64,000 nucleotides of DNA, from NCBI RefSeq assembly GCF_005049235.1, contig NZ_SUMD01000011.1, positions 120,487 through 184,486 of the forward strand. Direction: 5' to 3'. Every line of letters starts with the position of its first letter. The stretch's first letter is position 1. The position numbers and the translations under genes were made by a program. Positions 28,756 to 39,033 of this stretch are shown here, one piece after another. This stretch comes from Rhodococcus oryzae (GTDB taxonomy: Bacteria; Actinomycetota; Actinomycetes; Mycobacteriales; Mycobacteriaceae). Under the pieces are notes generated by a model. That model did no database searches. It was given only the letters and a program-made list of their open reading frames with translations, and was not told the DNA's origin.

Positions 28756-30240
28756 TCAGGCGCTGTGTCGGTACTCCTGGAGTGCGGAGGCCAGCGCCTC
28801 CGGCACCTTCGCGCGGACCAGTGTGCCTTCCGCCTCGTGCGAAGACCCGAGAATTCGCCCATCTGAGTGGATGCGGGCCACCAGGTCGCCGCGGGTGTAC
28901 GGCACCAGCACGGTGACCTCCACCTCCGGCGCCTTCACAATCTCCGCGAGGCACTCCCGCAGCTCGGCGATCCCCTCGCCGGTCCGCGCGGAGACGAACA
29001 CCGCACCGGGCAGCAGCCCCCGCAACTGGGTGAGCATCACCGGATCCGCGGCGTCGATCTTGTTGACCACCAACAGCTCGGGCGGCGCAGGCGAATCGGT
29101 CTCGCGGAGCACCTCGGTGACCACCTCGCGCACCGCCTTGATCTGATCGGTCGGCAGCGGGTCGGAGCCGTCGACCACGTGCAGCAGCAGGTCGGCGTCG
29201 GCCACCTCCTCGAGCGTCGACCGGAACGCCTCGACCAGCTGGGTCGGCAGGTGCCGGACGAAGCCGACGGTGTCGGTCAGCACGTACTGGCGGCCGTCCT
29301 CGAACTCCGCCTTGCGGGTGGTCGGGTCGAGGGTGGCGAAGAGTGCGTTCTGCACCAGCACGCCCGCACCGGTGAGCGAGTTGAGCAGGCTGGACTTGCC
29401 CGCGTTGGTGTAACCGATGATCGCGACCGAGGGCACCTCGTTGCGCAGACGCTGGGTGCGTTTGGTGTCGCGGGCGCCCTTCATCTCCTTGATCTCGCGG
29501 CGCAGCTTCGCCATCCGCTCCCGGATCCGGCGACGGTCGGTCTCGATCTTGGTCTCGCCCGGTCCGCGCGTTCCCACGCCGCCGTCCTTGCCCGCGCGAC
29601 CACCCGCCTGCCGGGACATCGACTCACCCCAGCCGCGCAGCCGCGGCAGCATGTACTGCATCTGAGCCAGCGCGACCTGCGCCTTGCCCTCGCTGGAGGT
29701 GGCGTGCTGGGCGAAGATGTCGAGGATCAGCGCTGTCCGGTCGATGACCTTGACCTTGACGACCTTCTCCAGCGCGTTGAGCTGCGCCGGGGTCAGCTCA
29801 CCGTCGGCGATGACGGTGTCGGCGCCGGTGGCGAGCACCACCTCACGCAGTTCGTTGGCCTTGCCGGAGCCGATGTAGGTGGCGGCGTCGGGCTTGTCGC
29901 GGCGCTGCACCAGCCCCTCGAGCACCTCCGAACCCGCGGTCTCGGCGAGCGCGGCCAGCTCGGCCATGCTCGCCTCTGCCTGCTCGGCCGTGCCGTGGGT
30001 CCAGACGCCGACCAGCACCACCCTCTCGAGGCGGAGTTGTCGGTACTCGACCTCGGTGACGTCGGTGAGTTCGGTGGACAGTCCGGCGACCCGGCGCAGC
30101 GCGGCGCGCTCGTCCAACTGCATCTCGCCGACCGAGGGGTCATGGCCCGCCCAGTCGGTGTCGTGGTCGGCGCCGTCGTGGTGCTCGGCGTCGATGTCGT
30201 CGAGGATCGGTGTCTTCGTGATACGCGGTGTTTTCGTCAT
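28756..30240 (-). CDS. hflX: HflX, ribosome-splitting GTPase
   Basis: A 494-residue GTPase. The N-terminal nucleotide-binding region contains YIGSGKANELRE; the HflX hallmark RGPGETKIETDRR lies in the middle; the G domain has G1 IGYTNAGKSSLLN (about 277-289), G2-adjacent FATLDPTTR, G3 LTDTVGFVRHLP and G4 LLVVNKID. The first 50 residues are acidic and His-rich (AEHHDGADHDTD), an extension common in actinobacteria. HflX rescues stalled ribosomes, in mycobacteria notably in hypoxia and macrolide stress. The ATG of MTKTPRI is chosen; it follows dapF by 45 bases. Confidence 0.95.
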   Translation of the reverse strand: MTKTPRITKTPILDDIDAEHHDGADHDTDWAGHDPSVGEMQLDERAALRRVAGLSTELTDVTEVEYRQLRLERVVLVGVWTHGTAEQAEASMAELAALAETAGSEVLEGLVQRRDKPDAATYIGSGKANELREVVLATGADTVIADGELTPAQLNALEKVVKVKVIDRTALILDIFAQHATSSEGKAQVALAQMQYMLPRLRGWGESMSRQAGGRAGKDGGVGTRGPGETKIETDRRRIRERMAKLRREIKEMKGARDTKRTQRLRNEVPSVAIIGYTNAGKSSLLNSLTGAGVLVQNALFATLDPTTRKAEFEDGRQYVLTDTVGFVRHLPTQLVEAFRSTLEEVADADLLLHVVDGSDPLPTDQIKAVREVVTEVLRETDSPAPPELLVVNKIDAADPVMLTQLRGLLPGAVFVSARTGEGIAELRECLAEIVKAPEVEVTVLVPYTRGDLVARIHSDGRILGSSHEAEGTLVRAKVPEALASALQEYRHSA

Positions 30241-30285
30241 ACAGGATCCATGGTCCCACGACCGACCCTCCCGGTGCACGCGCAT

Positions 30286-31155
30286 TTACGCGAGCGCGTT
30301 CCACCAGTCGTCGTCGATGCGCCCGGAACCGACAAGAACCGACGGCCCCCGCAGTTCGGCGGCGCCGGCGCGCACCGCGACCAGGACCTCACCGCCCGGC
30401 ACCCGCACCCGGACCTCGCCCTCCTCGCGCCCGTCGGCCCGCAGCGCGGCGGCGGCGGCCGCGACGGTGCCGGTGCCGCAGGACCGCGTCTCGCCGACCC
30501 CGCGCTCGTAGACGCGCATGTCGACGGCGCCGTCGACGAGCGGGGTGAGGATCTCGATGTTGACCCCGTGCGGGAAGAAGTCCGCCGCGAAGTCGGGCGC
30601 CGCGGTCAGGTCGAGCGCGGCGAGCTTGTCGGCCGTGAGCGACTCCTCGACGCAGGCCAGGTGCGGATTGCCCACGTCGATGCCCAGCCCGGTGAACGTC
30701 TGGCCGCCCACGGTGGCGCTGGAGGTCCCGAGCTCGGTGACCGTGCCCATGCCCACGCTCACGTCGGCCGTCCATCCGTCGCAACGGTGCACGACCACCG
30801 GCCTGGCGCCCGCGCGGCTACCGACGACGAACTCCGCGGATCCCTCGAGGCCGGTGGCCCGGAGGTAGTGCGCGAACACCCGGACCCCGTTGCCGCACAT
30901 CTCGGCGATCGAGCCGTCACCGTTGCGGTAGTCCATGAACCAGTCGTCGTCGCCGACGCCCTCGGGCAGCGCGTCGAGGACGCCTGCCGCACGAAGGGCG
31001 CCCGCCCTGGCGACCCGCAGGACGCCGTCGGCGCCGAGTCCGCGACGCCGGTCGCACAGCGCGGCCACCCGATCTGCGCGCAGATCCAGGCGCACGTCGA
31101 GGTCCGGCAGCACCACGAAGTCGTTCTCGGTGCCGTGGCCCTTGCTGAATTCCAT
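30286..31155 (-). CDS. dapF: DapF, diaminopimelate epimerase
   Basis: A 289-residue enzyme converting LL- to meso-diaminopimelate for peptidoglycan and lysine. The two catalytic cysteines are in AEMCGNGVR (about 87) and TRSCGTGTV (about 225). The start [14 protein letters not shown] aligns with the M. tuberculosis enzyme. However, the frame is open upstream to an ATG at 31293 whose ATGA overlaps the stop of the TrmH-like gene and adds 46 residues ([15 protein letters not shown]...) with normal GC3. Initiation at 31293 by translational coupling is a real possibility. Confidence 0.93.
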   Translation of the reverse strand: MEFSKGHGTENDFVVLPDLDVRLDLRADRVAALCDRRRGLGADGVLRVARAGALRAAGVLDALPEGVGDDDWFMDYRNGDGSIAEMCGNGVRVFAHYLRATGLEGSAEFVVGSRAGARPVVVHRCDGWTADVSVGMGTVTELGTSSATVGGQTFTGLGIDVGNPHLACVEESLTADKLAALDLTAAPDFAADFFPHGVNIEILTPLVDGAVDMRVYERGVGETRSCGTGTVAAAAAALRADGREEGEVRVRVPGGEVLVAVRAGAAELRGPSVLVGSGRIDDDWWNALA

Positions 31156-31289
31156 GCCGATCATGCTACCGAGCGGCGGGTACGGTTCGCCGACCCCGGC
31201 GAACAGCGCCATCCGGGCGGCGAGCCGGCCCGCGAGCGCCGCCGACGACCCGTCCGGGTGCGACGTCCAATCCGAATCCCACTCGTCGC

Positions 31290-32135
31290 TCATCCGCGCT
31301 GCCTCGCGATCTCGTAGAGGCAGACCGCGCCCGCGCTCGGCGCGCCGAGGGAGCTGGCCGCACCGCCGATCGGGATGCTCACTGTGACGTCGCAGGCCGC
31401 GCGCCAGGAGGCGCTCATCCCGCGGGTCTCGTTGCCGATGACCAGGATCGTGCCGCCGGTGAAGTCGTGCTCGAAGATCGGCACATCGCCCTCCTCGTCG
31501 GTGCCGACGATCCGCAGCTCGGTGCCGGCCTCGCGGACCCGCGCCCGGTAGGCCAGCACCTCGTCCGCGTCGGAGGCCGTCAGCACCGGCACCGCGAACA
31601 GCGATCCCGTGGAGGCGCGCACGCACTGCGGGTCGTACGGATCGGCCGCGTGCCCGGCGACGATCACCGCGTCCGCGCCGAAGGCATTGGCCGACCGGAT
31701 GAGGGTGCCCAGGTTGCCGGGCGAGGACGGCCGGTCGAACACCACGAGCAGGGGCGACGCACCGGCGAGGTCGAGCGAACCCAGCCCGCGATGCCGCTGC
31801 TTCGCGACCGCGATCAGTTCGGGTGAGGCGTCCTTCTCCCCCAGCTCCGCCATGAGTTCGCCACTGACGCCGACCTTCTCGTGCTGCCAACCGTCGAGCA
31901 CTCCGCGGGCCCAGGACGAGAGCGGTGGCCCGTCGATCCGGTACAGCAGCGCCTCCAACGGCCAGTCGTGCTCGATCGCGAGCGTCAGTGGTCGCACGCC
32001 CTGGATCAGGAACCGCGCCGACTTCGTCCGCTTGGCGCGGGTGTTCAGGTACGACTCCCATTGCTGAAAGCGCGCATTGCGCACCGTGACCCGCGCCTCG
32101 CGGGCCGCGAGTCTGCTCACCGGCTTCTTGCTCAC
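31290..32135 (-). CDS. TrmH/SpoU-family RNA 2'-O-methyltransferase
   Basis: A 281-residue SPOUT methyltransferase. Residues 1-110 form the RNA-binding substrate part ([15 protein letters not shown]). The SPOUT motifs follow: [34 protein letters not shown] and [19 protein letters not shown]. Motif 3 normally reads SLNVSVA; here the Asn is Gly, so AdoMet or catalytic detail may differ. GTG at 32135 overlaps the miaA stop (GTGA), and its own stop overlaps a possible dapF start (ATGA). M. tuberculosis has no such gene between miaA and dapF. Confidence 0.87.
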   Translation of the reverse strand: MSKKPVSRLAAREARVTVRNARFQQWESYLNTRAKRTKSARFLIQGVRPLTLAIEHDWPLEALLYRIDGPPLSSWARGVLDGWQHEKVGVSGELMAELGEKDASPELIAVAKQRHRGLGSLDLAGASPLLVVFDRPSSPGNLGTLIRSANAFGADAVIVAGHAADPYDPQCVRASTGSLFAVPVLTASDADEVLAYRARVREAGTELRIVGTDEEGDVPIFEHDFTGGTILVIGNETRGMSASWRAACDVTVSIPIGGAASSLGAPSAGAVCLYEIARQRG

Positions 32136-33049
32136 TGGCTCCCCACAATCGTCATTGCTCTAGAGATCACATCGCGGTCGCCGCCGTCGAGCCAGTGCAC
32201 CCGCCGGTCGCGCCGGAACCAGGAACGCTGCCTGCGGACGTACCGCCTGGTCCCGATCAGGGTCCGTTCCCTGGCCTCGTCCATGTCGTACTCGCCGTCG
32301 AGAGCGGCCAGCACCTGGGCGTAGCCGATGGCCCGCGGGGCCGTCACACCCTTGCGCAGTCCCACCTCGATCAGGCCGAGAACCTCCTCGACGAGACCGC
32401 CGTCGAACATCAACCGGGTGCGCAGCCCGATTCGTTCGTCGAGCTCCGCGGTGTCGCGATCCACACCGAGAATAACGGTCCCCCAACGCGGTTCGCCGAT
32501 GGCCGGCGCGGAGGCCGCGAACGGCCTGCCGGTGAGCTCGACGACCTCGAGGGCCCGGACCATCCGCCTGCCGTCGGTCGGCAGGATCGTCGCGGCGGCC
32601 TCGGGGTCCGCCTTGAGGAGTTCCGCGTGCACCCCCGCCACCCCGCGCTCGGCCAGCACGGCCTCCCAGCGCGCCCGCACCGTGGGATCGGTGGCGGGGA
32701 ACGACCAGTCGTCGAGCAGGGACTGCACGTACATCATCGAACCGCCGACGATGATCGGCACCGCGCCGCGGGCGGCGATCGCCTCCACGTCAGCCCTCGC
32801 CGAACTCTGGTAGTTCGCGACGGTGGCCGTCTCCGTGACGTCGAGCACGTCGAGCTGGTGGTGCGAGATGCCGCGACGCTGATCCGGTGGCAGCTTGGCG
32901 GTGCCGATGTCCATGCCGCGGTACTGCTGCATCGCGTCGATGTTGACGATCTCGCCGCCGAGCCGCTCCGCGAGGTCGAGTCCGAGGTCCGACTTCCCGG
33001 TCGCGGTCGGGCCGACCACCGCGACGGGTACGGGTGTGCGCGCGGTCAC
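32132..33049 (-). CDS. miaA: MiaA, tRNA dimethylallyltransferase
   Basis: A 305-residue enzyme adding a dimethylallyl group to A37 of tRNAs reading UNN codons. The P-loop [15 protein letters not shown] is near residues 11-25, followed by [29 protein letters not shown] and [29 protein letters not shown] and [13 protein letters not shown] are C-terminal family marks. GTG at 33049 overlaps the upstream stop by four bases. MiaB, which acts next on the same base, is encoded at 36884. Confidence 0.96.
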   Translation of the reverse strand: MTARTPVPVAVVGPTATGKSDLGLDLAERLGGEIVNIDAMQQYRGMDIGTAKLPPDQRRGISHHQLDVLDVTETATVANYQSSARADVEAIAARGAVPIIVGGSMMYVQSLLDDWSFPATDPTVRARWEAVLAERGVAGVHAELLKADPEAAATILPTDGRRMVRALEVVELTGRPFAASAPAIGEPRWGTVILGVDRDTAELDERIGLRTRLMFDGGLVEEVLGLIEVGLRKGVTAPRAIGYAQVLAALDGEYDMDEARERTLIGTRRYVRRQRSWFRRDRRVHWLDGGDRDVISRAMTIVGSQ

Positions 33050-33759
33050 GGCAACCACATCCCGACGTGGTAGCCGACGCCATAGGGCGCGCCCCGGTAG
33101 TAGGTCCGGCACTCGCTCGGTGCGCCCCCGAACAGCCCGGCGAGCACCTGCCAGGCCGCACGCCCCTCGATCCCGATGTCGAGACAGGCCACCGGATCGA
33201 GCTCCGCCAGGTACTCGGTGTCGCCGGAGTCCAGTGCCCGGTCCAGCTCGGCCTGCGCCTCGGGCGCCCGCTCGTCGAACGAGCCCGGCGCCTTGGCCGT
33301 GAGCGTCCGGGCGCCGTCGGCGATCACCAACACGCCGTGGGGTCGGGGGTCGGCCTCGAGGCGATCACGCAGCCGGGCGCCGAGTTCGGCGCAGTACACC
33401 GGCGAGGTGTCCTCGGCCACGAGGATCGCGTCCACGACGGTCTCGGCGGGCGCCGCGGCTCGCAGCCAGCCGGCCATCAACGCGGCCAGCGGCAGCTCCG
33501 GGTCCAGAGCCGAGGCGGCGGGCGACAGCGCGACCCGCACGTCGGCCCCGTAGCCGCGGAAGGTGCCCGCCGTGGTCGCCGGGATCTCGCATTCGGTGCG
33601 TCCGACGCCGATCGCGGTCCAGCGAGTCGAGAGCGCGCCGAGCCGTGCGGCCACGTCCTTCGAGGCCAGCCGCAGCTCGTCCGTCTCGGCAGCAGCGCCG
33701 CCCGCCAACTCGGGTATCAGCAGGGGTGGCGAGGGGACGAGAGCCGCGGCGGTGAACAC
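33046..33759 (-). CDS. Class III extradiol dioxygenase-like protein (Rv2728c type)
   Basis: A 237-residue homologue of the conserved protein encoded next to miaA in mycobacteria (Rv2728c). The start [19 protein letters not shown] and [13 protein letters not shown] resemble the LigB-like fold, but few metal-ligand His residues are present, so ring-cleavage activity is doubtful. GTG at 33759 is preferred because a TACCGT hexamer lies eight bases upstream. It is the first gene of the five-gene run to hflX, joined to miaA by a GTGA overlap. Confidence 0.82.
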   Translation of the reverse strand: MFTAAALVPSPPLLIPELAGGAAAETDELRLASKDVAARLGALSTRWTAIGVGRTECEIPATTAGTFRGYGADVRVALSPAASALDPELPLAALMAGWLRAAAPAETVVDAILVAEDTSPVYCAELGARLRDRLEADPRPHGVLVIADGARTLTAKAPGSFDERAPEAQAELDRALDSGDTEYLAELDPVACLDIGIEGRAAWQVLAGLFGGAPSECRTYYRGAPYGVGYHVGMWLP

Positions 33760-33767
33760 ACTGGGCC

Positions 33768-33773
33768 ACGGTA
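33768..33773 (-). promoter_or_regulatory. Candidate -10 hexamer for the miaA-dapF-hflX operon
   Basis: TACCGT on the minus strand ends eight bases before GTG 33759; the message would be leaderless and could cover five genes. Confidence 0.45.
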
Positions 33774-33920
33774 GTCGACGGCGGAATCCCCGACTTCGGG
33801 GTCTGACCTGTTTCAATAGTCCTGGCCACGTGCAGCGGGTTGAATGGAACCCACATGTACGAATGGCACTGAGACCTACGACGCAACGGCAGCCGTGACG
33901 CGCGGCAGAGATGAGGAGTC

Positions 33921-35276
33921 ATGACCGACAGCAGCGCACCCAAGCCAGGCGCCCCGAAGCCAGGAGCGCCCAAGCCCGGCGCCCCCAAGCCCGGCGCGAT
34001 CAAGCCGTCGGCCGCCGGGCCCGCCCCCGCCGTGGCGCACCCGCCCACCCTGGCTCCGCCGAGCGACCCGAGCCTCTTCGGGCGGGTGGACGAGGACGGC
34101 ACCGCCTGGGTCAAGACCACCGACGGCGAGCGCCAGATCGGTTCGTGGCAGGCCGGCGACGCGGCCGAGGGCCTGGCCCACTTCGGTCGCCGATACGACG
34201 ACCTGGCCACCGAGGTCGGATTGCTGGAGGCCCGGCTCGCCTCGGGTGCGGGCGACGCGAAGAAGACCAAGGCCGCCGCCGTCGCGCTCGCGGAGTCGCT
34301 GCCGACGGCCGCGGTGATCGGCGACATCGATGCGCTCGCCCGCAGGCTGGACGTGATCGTCGCCGAATCCGATCAGGCCGCGGCGGCCGCGAAGGTCGAA
34401 CGCGAGCACGAGCGGGAGGAGCACACCCACCGCAAGGAGGAGCTCGCCGCGGAGGCCGAGCAGATCGGCGCCGAGTCCACCCAGTGGAAGGCCGCGGGCG
34501 ATCGGCTGCGCGAGATCCTCGACGAGTGGAAGACGATCCGCGGGGTGGACCGCAAGGTCGACGACGCGCTCTGGAAGCGGTACTCGAAGGCCAGGGAGGC
34601 GTTCAACCGGCGTCGCGGCGCGCATTTCGCGGAACTCGACCGCGATCGTGCCTCCGCGAAGGTCGTCAAGGAGGAGCTCGTGGTCCGCGCCGAGGCGCTG
34701 TCCGACTCCACCGACTGGGGCCCGACGGCCGCCGCCTTCCGTGATCTGCTGACCGAGTGGAAGGCCGCGGGCCGGGCGCCGCGCGATGCCGACGACGCCC
34801 TGTGGAAGCGATTCAAGGGCGCCCAGGACGTGTTCTTCGCCGCCCGCAACGCCGCGGCGTCCGAGCGCGACGCCGAGTTCGACGAGAACGCCACCGCGAA
34901 GGAGGCGTTGCTGCGCGAGTTCGGCGACATCAATCCCGAGAGGGACCTCGAGGCCGCCCGCGCCGCGCTGCGGGACCTGCAGGACAAGTGGGACGCCATC
35001 GGGAAGGTGCCGCGCGAGCGCATGCACGATCTCGAGGGCAAGCTGCGCGCGATCGAGAAGAAGGTCCGCGACGCCGTCGATTCCCAGTGGCGCCGGACCG
35101 ATCCCGAGGCCATGGCCAGGGCCGCCCAGTTCCGCGAGCGGGTCGCGCAGTTCGAGGACCAGGCCGCGAAGGCGACCGCCGCGGGCAAGACCAAGGACGC
35201 GGAGAAGGCCCTCGCCCAGGCACAGCAGTGGCGCGAGTGGGCCGAGGCCGCCGAGGGCGCGGTCAACGGACTCTAG
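33921..35276 (+). CDS. DUF349-domain coiled-coil protein
   Basis: A 451-residue soluble protein of the DUF349 family (Rv2731 position in M. tuberculosis). The N-terminus has four exact or near APKPG repeats (residues 6-25) and a Pro-rich linker. The body is helical, with repeated DUF349 units carrying W-K-A/x-G and [13 protein letters not shown] / [13 protein letters not shown]. Long Glu/Ala/Lys coiled coils fill the rest. Its function is unsettled; relatives have been tied to DNA repair and RNA contact. GAGGAG precedes the ATG. Its stop interlocks with that of the convergent transporter gene (CTAG). Confidence 0.9.
   Translation: MTDSSAPKPGAPKPGAPKPGAPKPGAIKPSAAGPAPAVAHPPTLAPPSDPSLFGRVDEDGTAWVKTTDGERQIGSWQAGDAAEGLAHFGRRYDDLATEVGLLEARLASGAGDAKKTKAAAVALAESLPTAAVIGDIDALARRLDVIVAESDQAAAAAKVEREHEREEHTHRKEELAAEAEQIGAESTQWKAAGDRLREILDEWKTIRGVDRKVDDALWKRYSKAREAFNRRRGAHFAELDRDRASAKVVKEELVVRAEALSDSTDWGPTAAAFRDLLTEWKAAGRAPRDADDALWKRFKGAQDVFFAARNAAASERDAEFDENATAKEALLREFGDINPERDLEAARAALRDLQDKWDAIGKVPRERMHDLEGKLRAIEKKVRDAVDSQWRRTDPEAMARAAQFRERVAQFEDQAAKATAAGKTKDAEKALAQAQQWREWAEAAEGAVNGL
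33936..33995 (+). repeat. Four 15-base tandem repeats coding APKPG
   Basis: Four consecutive units, each five codons (Ala-Pro-Lys-Pro-Gly), with only third-base changes. They encode a flexible N-terminal linker and could vary in copy number by slippage. Confidence 0.85.
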
Positions 35277-36214
35277 CCGGCGCTGGTGTCCGCGGATCCC
35301 GCGGACACCAGGTGCCGGGCCGAGGCCACCAGCAGGATCACGCACACCGCCACCGCGGGCCAGATCAGCGTCATCCCGATCGATCTGAGCCAGGGCGCTC
35401 CGATCGCGTCGGCGACCGTGATGGTGGCCGCGGCGGTCATCCCCATCGGAAACGCGGTTGACCAGCGCCGGACGTCGAATCCCAGGCGGGGCCACCGCAC
35501 CTCACAGATCACCAGTGCCAGGTACCCGGCGAGATCCAGGGCCAGGATCACCGCAGCCGCGACCCGGATCACGGTGTGCGGCCAGCCATTCCAGCCGGCC
35601 GCGTCCATCGCGACGATGAGCTTTCCCGCCGCCAGAGCGCTGATGGCCAGTCCGCCCGCGCACACCCAGTGGTCGCCCGCGCCGGTCTTGAACTGTGAGA
35701 ACGAGAACCGCGACAGCACCACGAGGTACGCGATCATTCCGAGGACGAAGGTCGCCGCCGCCACCGGGGTGAGCCAGGACGCCGGGAGCGCCACCGCGAG
35801 GGTCGCGCCGAGGACCACCAGTCCCTGGGTCGCCACGCACAGCAGGAAGTGCGCCCCGACGGTCGGTCCGGTCCAGTGCCCGATCACCGCGGGCATCAGC
35901 ACCGCCCACACCAGGGCGGCCAGGCACAGCGCGAGCACCGCGATCGCGTGCCAGCCGAGCAGGATGACCCGGGTGCCAAGGACCGTGGTCGCAGCGACCG
36001 CAGTCAGTGCGGCCGGGGTGTCGGCCTCCGCCACCCAGCGGGCCCGGTCACCGACCAACCGCATGAGGAAGACGCCGACGAGCACCGCCCAGATGCCGAC
36101 CCCGATGGCAAGCCAGATCCTGGAGAACCACTCGATGCCCGCCAGGTGCAGCGCGACCGACACGATCCCGGTCGCCATGGCGGCAGCACCGGCGCCAGGC
36201 GGCACGGCGCTCAT
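35273..36214 (-). CDS. TDT/SLAC1-family membrane transporter
   Basis: A 313-residue integral membrane protein with ten predicted helices, in the tellurite-resistance/dicarboxylate transporter (SLAC1, malic-acid channel) family. [23 protein letters not shown] is the typical start, GTRVILLGW and [20 protein letters not shown] are conserved loops. The substrate may be an organic anion, sulfite or tellurite. MSAVPPG is taken as the start; GTG at 36256 would add 14 residues without gain in hydrophobicity. Its TAG shares bases with the TAG of the convergent DUF349 gene. Confidence 0.75.
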   Translation of the reverse strand: MSAVPPGAGAAAMATGIVSVALHLAGIEWFSRIWLAIGVGIWAVLVGVFLMRLVGDRARWVAEADTPAALTAVAATTVLGTRVILLGWHAIAVLALCLAALVWAVLMPAVIGHWTGPTVGAHFLLCVATQGLVVLGATLAVALPASWLTPVAAATFVLGMIAYLVVLSRFSFSQFKTGAGDHWVCAGGLAISALAAGKLIVAMDAAGWNGWPHTVIRVAAAVILALDLAGYLALVICEVRWPRLGFDVRRWSTAFPMGMTAAATITVADAIGAPWLRSIGMTLIWPAVAVCVILLVASARHLVSAGSADTSAG

Positions 36215-36311
36215 GGCGCGATCCGCGGCGACTACATCCTGATGACGACTGCGCACCGACCCAGCATGACGGCAGCGACGGCGCCGCGCCGGACGAATCC
36301 GGTCAGGCTGC

Positions 36312-36887
36312 TCAATCCTTCTGGTCGCCCCAGATCGTCCGCTGCTCGGCCTCGGCCGTCTTCTGCCTGCGTTCCTGCTCCGCGGCCAGCTGCAGGGAGG
36401 TGCGGCTCCAGACCACCTTGAGCCAGTGGAAGGTCAGCACCAGCACCGCGATCCAGCCGAGGATCAGGCCGATGCCGGGCCCGCCGCCCGTGCTGGTCGG
36501 GGGCAGCGTCTGCCGCGACCAGATGGCCAGCATGCCGAACACGAAGGCCACCGCGCAGCCGGCCGACGCGATCCAGGCCAGCGCCCAGCGGCGGGTGACC
36601 AGTGCCAGCACGCTCACCCCGACGCCGAACACCATGGCGAGCCACACGAATATGCGGGACGGCAGCGCGATCGACTCCGCGATGGCGGTGTCGTCGCCCG
36701 CGAGCACGTCCCACCCGTTCGCGGACCCGGCGTGGGGCAGCATGAACGAGAGCAGGAGCACCAGCACGGCCACCGCGACGACGACAGCGCGCATCCCGGG
36801 GTCGATCTCCCCGGCGACCTTCCGCTCGGCCGCGTCGATGTCCTTGCGGTACTGCTCGATGGGGTCCTCGTGCGCGTCTTTGCTCAT
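36312..36887 (-). CDS. Conserved membrane protein (Rv2732c type)
   Basis: A 191-residue protein with four hydrophobic segments after an acidic N-terminal part ([33 protein letters not shown] split over 33 residues). The C-terminal tail is charged ([15 protein letters not shown]). It holds the place of Rv2732c next to miaB. ATG 36887 overlaps the miaB stop by four bases (ATGA), so translation is coupled; ATG 36896 is less likely. The function is unknown. Confidence 0.82.
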   Translation of the reverse strand: MSKDAHEDPIEQYRKDIDAAERKVAGEIDPGMRAVVVAVAVLVLLLSFMLPHAGSANGWDVLAGDDTAIAESIALPSRIFVWLAMVFGVGVSVLALVTRRWALAWIASAGCAVAFVFGMLAIWSRQTLPPTSTGGGPGIGLILGWIAVLVLTFHWLKVVWSRTSLQLAAEQERRQKTAEAEQRTIWGDQKD

Positions 36888-38434
36888 GCTCCACATCCGG
36901 TTGCGGTTGGCAGCGGCGCGGGCGCGCCGATCTGCGGTAGGCCCAACCCCACGCCGATGGGCGGCGTCTTGGGGGTGATGCCACGTTCGTGCGAGTCGCC
37001 CGCCCTGGTGCGACGGTGGCTGAGCACCGGGCCGTCGGCGATCAGGTGGTGCGGGGCGGCGCCGGTGATCGTCGCGGTGATCACGTCGCCGGGGCGGATG
37101 ACGCCGTCGAGCCTGCCCTCCGGGCGGAAGTGCACCAGCCGGCCGTCGCGGGCGCGGCCGCTCATCCGCTGGGTCGCCTCGTTCTTGCGGCCCTCGCCCG
37201 CGGCGACGAGCAGCTCGACCTCGGCGCCGAGCAGCTTCTGGTTCTCCTCGAGGGTGATCTGCTCCTGCAGCGCGATCAGCCGCTCGTACCGCTCCTGGAC
37301 GACGGCCTTCGACAGCTGGCCCTCCATCTCGGCGGCGGGGGTACCCGGACGCTTGGAGTACTGGAAGGTGAAGGCGCTGGTGAAGCGGGCCTTCCGCACC
37401 ACGTCGAGGGTCTCCTGGAAGTCTTCCTCGGTCTCGCCAGGAAAGCCGACGATGATGTCGGTGGTGATCGCGGCGTGCGGCATGGCCGCGCGGACCTTCT
37501 CGATGATGCCGAGGAACTTGGTCTTGCGGTAGGAGCGGCGCATCGCCTTGAGCACGCGGTCGGAGCCGGACTGCAGCGGCATGTGCAGCTGCGGGCAGAC
37601 GTTGGGTGTGGTGGCCATCGCCTCGATCACGTCGTCGGTGAACTCGGCGGGGTGCGGGGAGGTGAAGCGGACCCGCTCCAGACCCTCGATGTTCCCGCAG
37701 GCGCTCAGCAGGGCGGCGAAGGCGCCCCGGTCGCGGGGGACCTCGGGGTCGGCGAAGGAGACGCCGTAGGAGTTGACGTTCTGCCCGAGCAGGGTGACCT
37801 CGAGGACACCCTCGTCGACCAGGGCCTGCACCTCGGCGAGGATGTCGCCGGGACGACGGTCCACCTCCTTGCCGCGAAGCGCGGGCACGATGCAGAACGT
37901 GCAGGTGTTGTTGCAGCCGACCGAGATGGACACCCAGCCCGCGTAGGCGGACTCCCGCTTGGCGGGCAGGGTGGAGGGGAAGGCCTCGAGCGACTCGAGG
38001 ATCTCCACCTCGGCCCGCTGGTTGTGCCTGGCCCGGTCGAGCAGGGTGGGCAGCGAGCCGATGTTGTGGGTGCCGAACACCACGTCCACCCAGGGCGCCT
38101 TCTTGACCACGGTCTCGCGGTCCTTCTGCGCCAGGCAGCCCCCGACGGCGATCTGCATGCCCGGGTGCGAGGCCTTGGTGGGTCGGAGCATGCCGAGGGT
38201 GCCGTACAGCTTGTTGTCGGCGTTCTCGCGGACGGCGCAGGTGTTGAACACCAGCAGGTCGGGCTCGGCCCCCGGCTTCGCCTTGGTGTATCCGGCATCC
38301 TCGAGCAGACCGGACAGTCGCTCGGAGTCGTGCACGTTCATCTGGCAGCCGAACGTGCGTACCTCGTAGCTACGCGCCACCTGGTCGTCGGAGTCGCTGT
38401 GCGCCGCGGGGGTCTCTCGGTCGATCGTGTCCAC
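36884..38434 (-). CDS. miaB: MiaB, tRNA-2-methylthio-N6-isopentenyladenosine synthase
   Basis: A 516-residue radical-SAM methylthiotransferase acting on i6A37 made by MiaA. The N-terminal UPF0004 domain carries [25 protein letters not shown] and VGGCLAQKD for one cluster. The SAM cluster is in [15 protein letters not shown] (about 171-178) and the TRAM domain lies near 420-480. A proline-rich tail of about 40 residues after the TRAM domain is unusual. GTG 38434 follows a TACCCT hexamer by seven bases, so the mRNA is probably leaderless. Confidence 0.96.
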   Translation of the reverse strand: MDTIDRETPAAHSDSDDQVARSYEVRTFGCQMNVHDSERLSGLLEDAGYTKAKPGAEPDLLVFNTCAVRENADNKLYGTLGMLRPTKASHPGMQIAVGGCLAQKDRETVVKKAPWVDVVFGTHNIGSLPTLLDRARHNQRAEVEILESLEAFPSTLPAKRESAYAGWVSISVGCNNTCTFCIVPALRGKEVDRRPGDILAEVQALVDEGVLEVTLLGQNVNSYGVSFADPEVPRDRGAFAALLSACGNIEGLERVRFTSPHPAEFTDDVIEAMATTPNVCPQLHMPLQSGSDRVLKAMRRSYRKTKFLGIIEKVRAAMPHAAITTDIIVGFPGETEEDFQETLDVVRKARFTSAFTFQYSKRPGTPAAEMEGQLSKAVVQERYERLIALQEQITLEENQKLLGAEVELLVAAGEGRKNEATQRMSGRARDGRLVHFRPEGRLDGVIRPGDVITATITGAAPHHLIADGPVLSHRRTRAGDSHERGITPKTPPIGVGLGLPQIGAPAPLPTATGCGA

Positions 38435-38441
38435 GTCAACA

Positions 38442-38447
38442 AGGGTA
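38442..38447 (-). promoter_or_regulatory. miaB: Candidate -10 hexamer of leaderless miaB
   Basis: TACCCT on the minus strand ends seven bases before the miaB GTG. Confidence 0.5.
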
Positions 38448-38491
38448 CGGCCCCGTCAGGGGGCGCTCGCACGCCCACGTTTGCCTGGGGC

Positions 38492-38923
38492 TCAGGCGGG
38501 CGGCGCCGAACCCGGTACGCCCAGGCGCAGTGCTTCCGCCGCGACGCTCGGCAGCCCCGACAAACGCCGGTTCATCGACGTCGCGATCCCCGCGCCCTGG
38601 ACCTTGGCCCGGTCCGCGTGCGGACCCGTGTACATCTCGTCGACGGTGCGGTGCCAGAGTTCGAGCCAGCGGTCGAAGTGCTCGGCCCCGAACGGGTGCT
38701 GTGATCGGACCCTCTGGTGCACCCGGAACGCGCTACCACGGTAGGTTCCCGCGCCGAACAACACCGTCTCCCAGAAGTCGCACATCACCGGCAGATGGGA
38801 CTCGAGGCCCTGTTCGCGCACCTCCGTGAACGGCTCCGCGAGCAGGTCGTCGATCAGGGCCCGGCCGTAGAACCGTCGGAGCAGGGCCTCCACGTCGGCC
38901 CGGCAGGTCAGGTCCCCGGTCAT
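38492..38923 (-). CDS. Group III truncated haemoglobin
   Basis: A 143-residue 2-on-2 globin. The B-helix is around [40 protein letters not shown] is the CD-E region typical of group III (trHbP), and [21 protein letters not shown] includes the proximal F-helix His. Group III globins may process peroxide or nitrogen oxides; the role here is inferred. GGGGAG precedes ATG 38923; the longer frame has no ribosome site. Confidence 0.88.
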   Translation of the reverse strand: MTGDLTCRADVEALLRRFYGRALIDDLLAEPFTEVREQGLESHLPVMCDFWETVLFGAGTYRGSAFRVHQRVRSQHPFGAEHFDRWLELWHRTVDEMYTGPHADRAKVQGAGIATSMNRRLSGLPSVAAEALRLGVPGSAPPA

Positions 38924-39019
38924 GCGCTCCCCTTTGCTTCCTGTCGCGTTCGGCCCGGCAAACCTACCGGGGCGCGGCGCGGCGGCCCGCAAAGGTCGCG
39001 GTGCGCCGTCCCGACCCCC

Positions 39020-39025
39020 TAGGGT
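39020..39025 (+). promoter_or_regulatory. gluA: Candidate -10 hexamer of leaderless gluA
   Basis: TAGGGT ends eight bases before the gluA ATG at 39034. Confidence 0.5.
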
Positions 39026-39033
39026 CTTGGGCT

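Noticed and set aside
28867..31317. Open frame of 816 codons on the plus strand
   Set aside because: It is antisense to hflX and dapF, both fully supported by family motifs; the predicted protein has no recognisable domain.
36989..38704. Open frame of 571 codons on the plus strand
   Set aside because: It mirrors miaB, whose iron-sulphur motifs are complete on the other strand.
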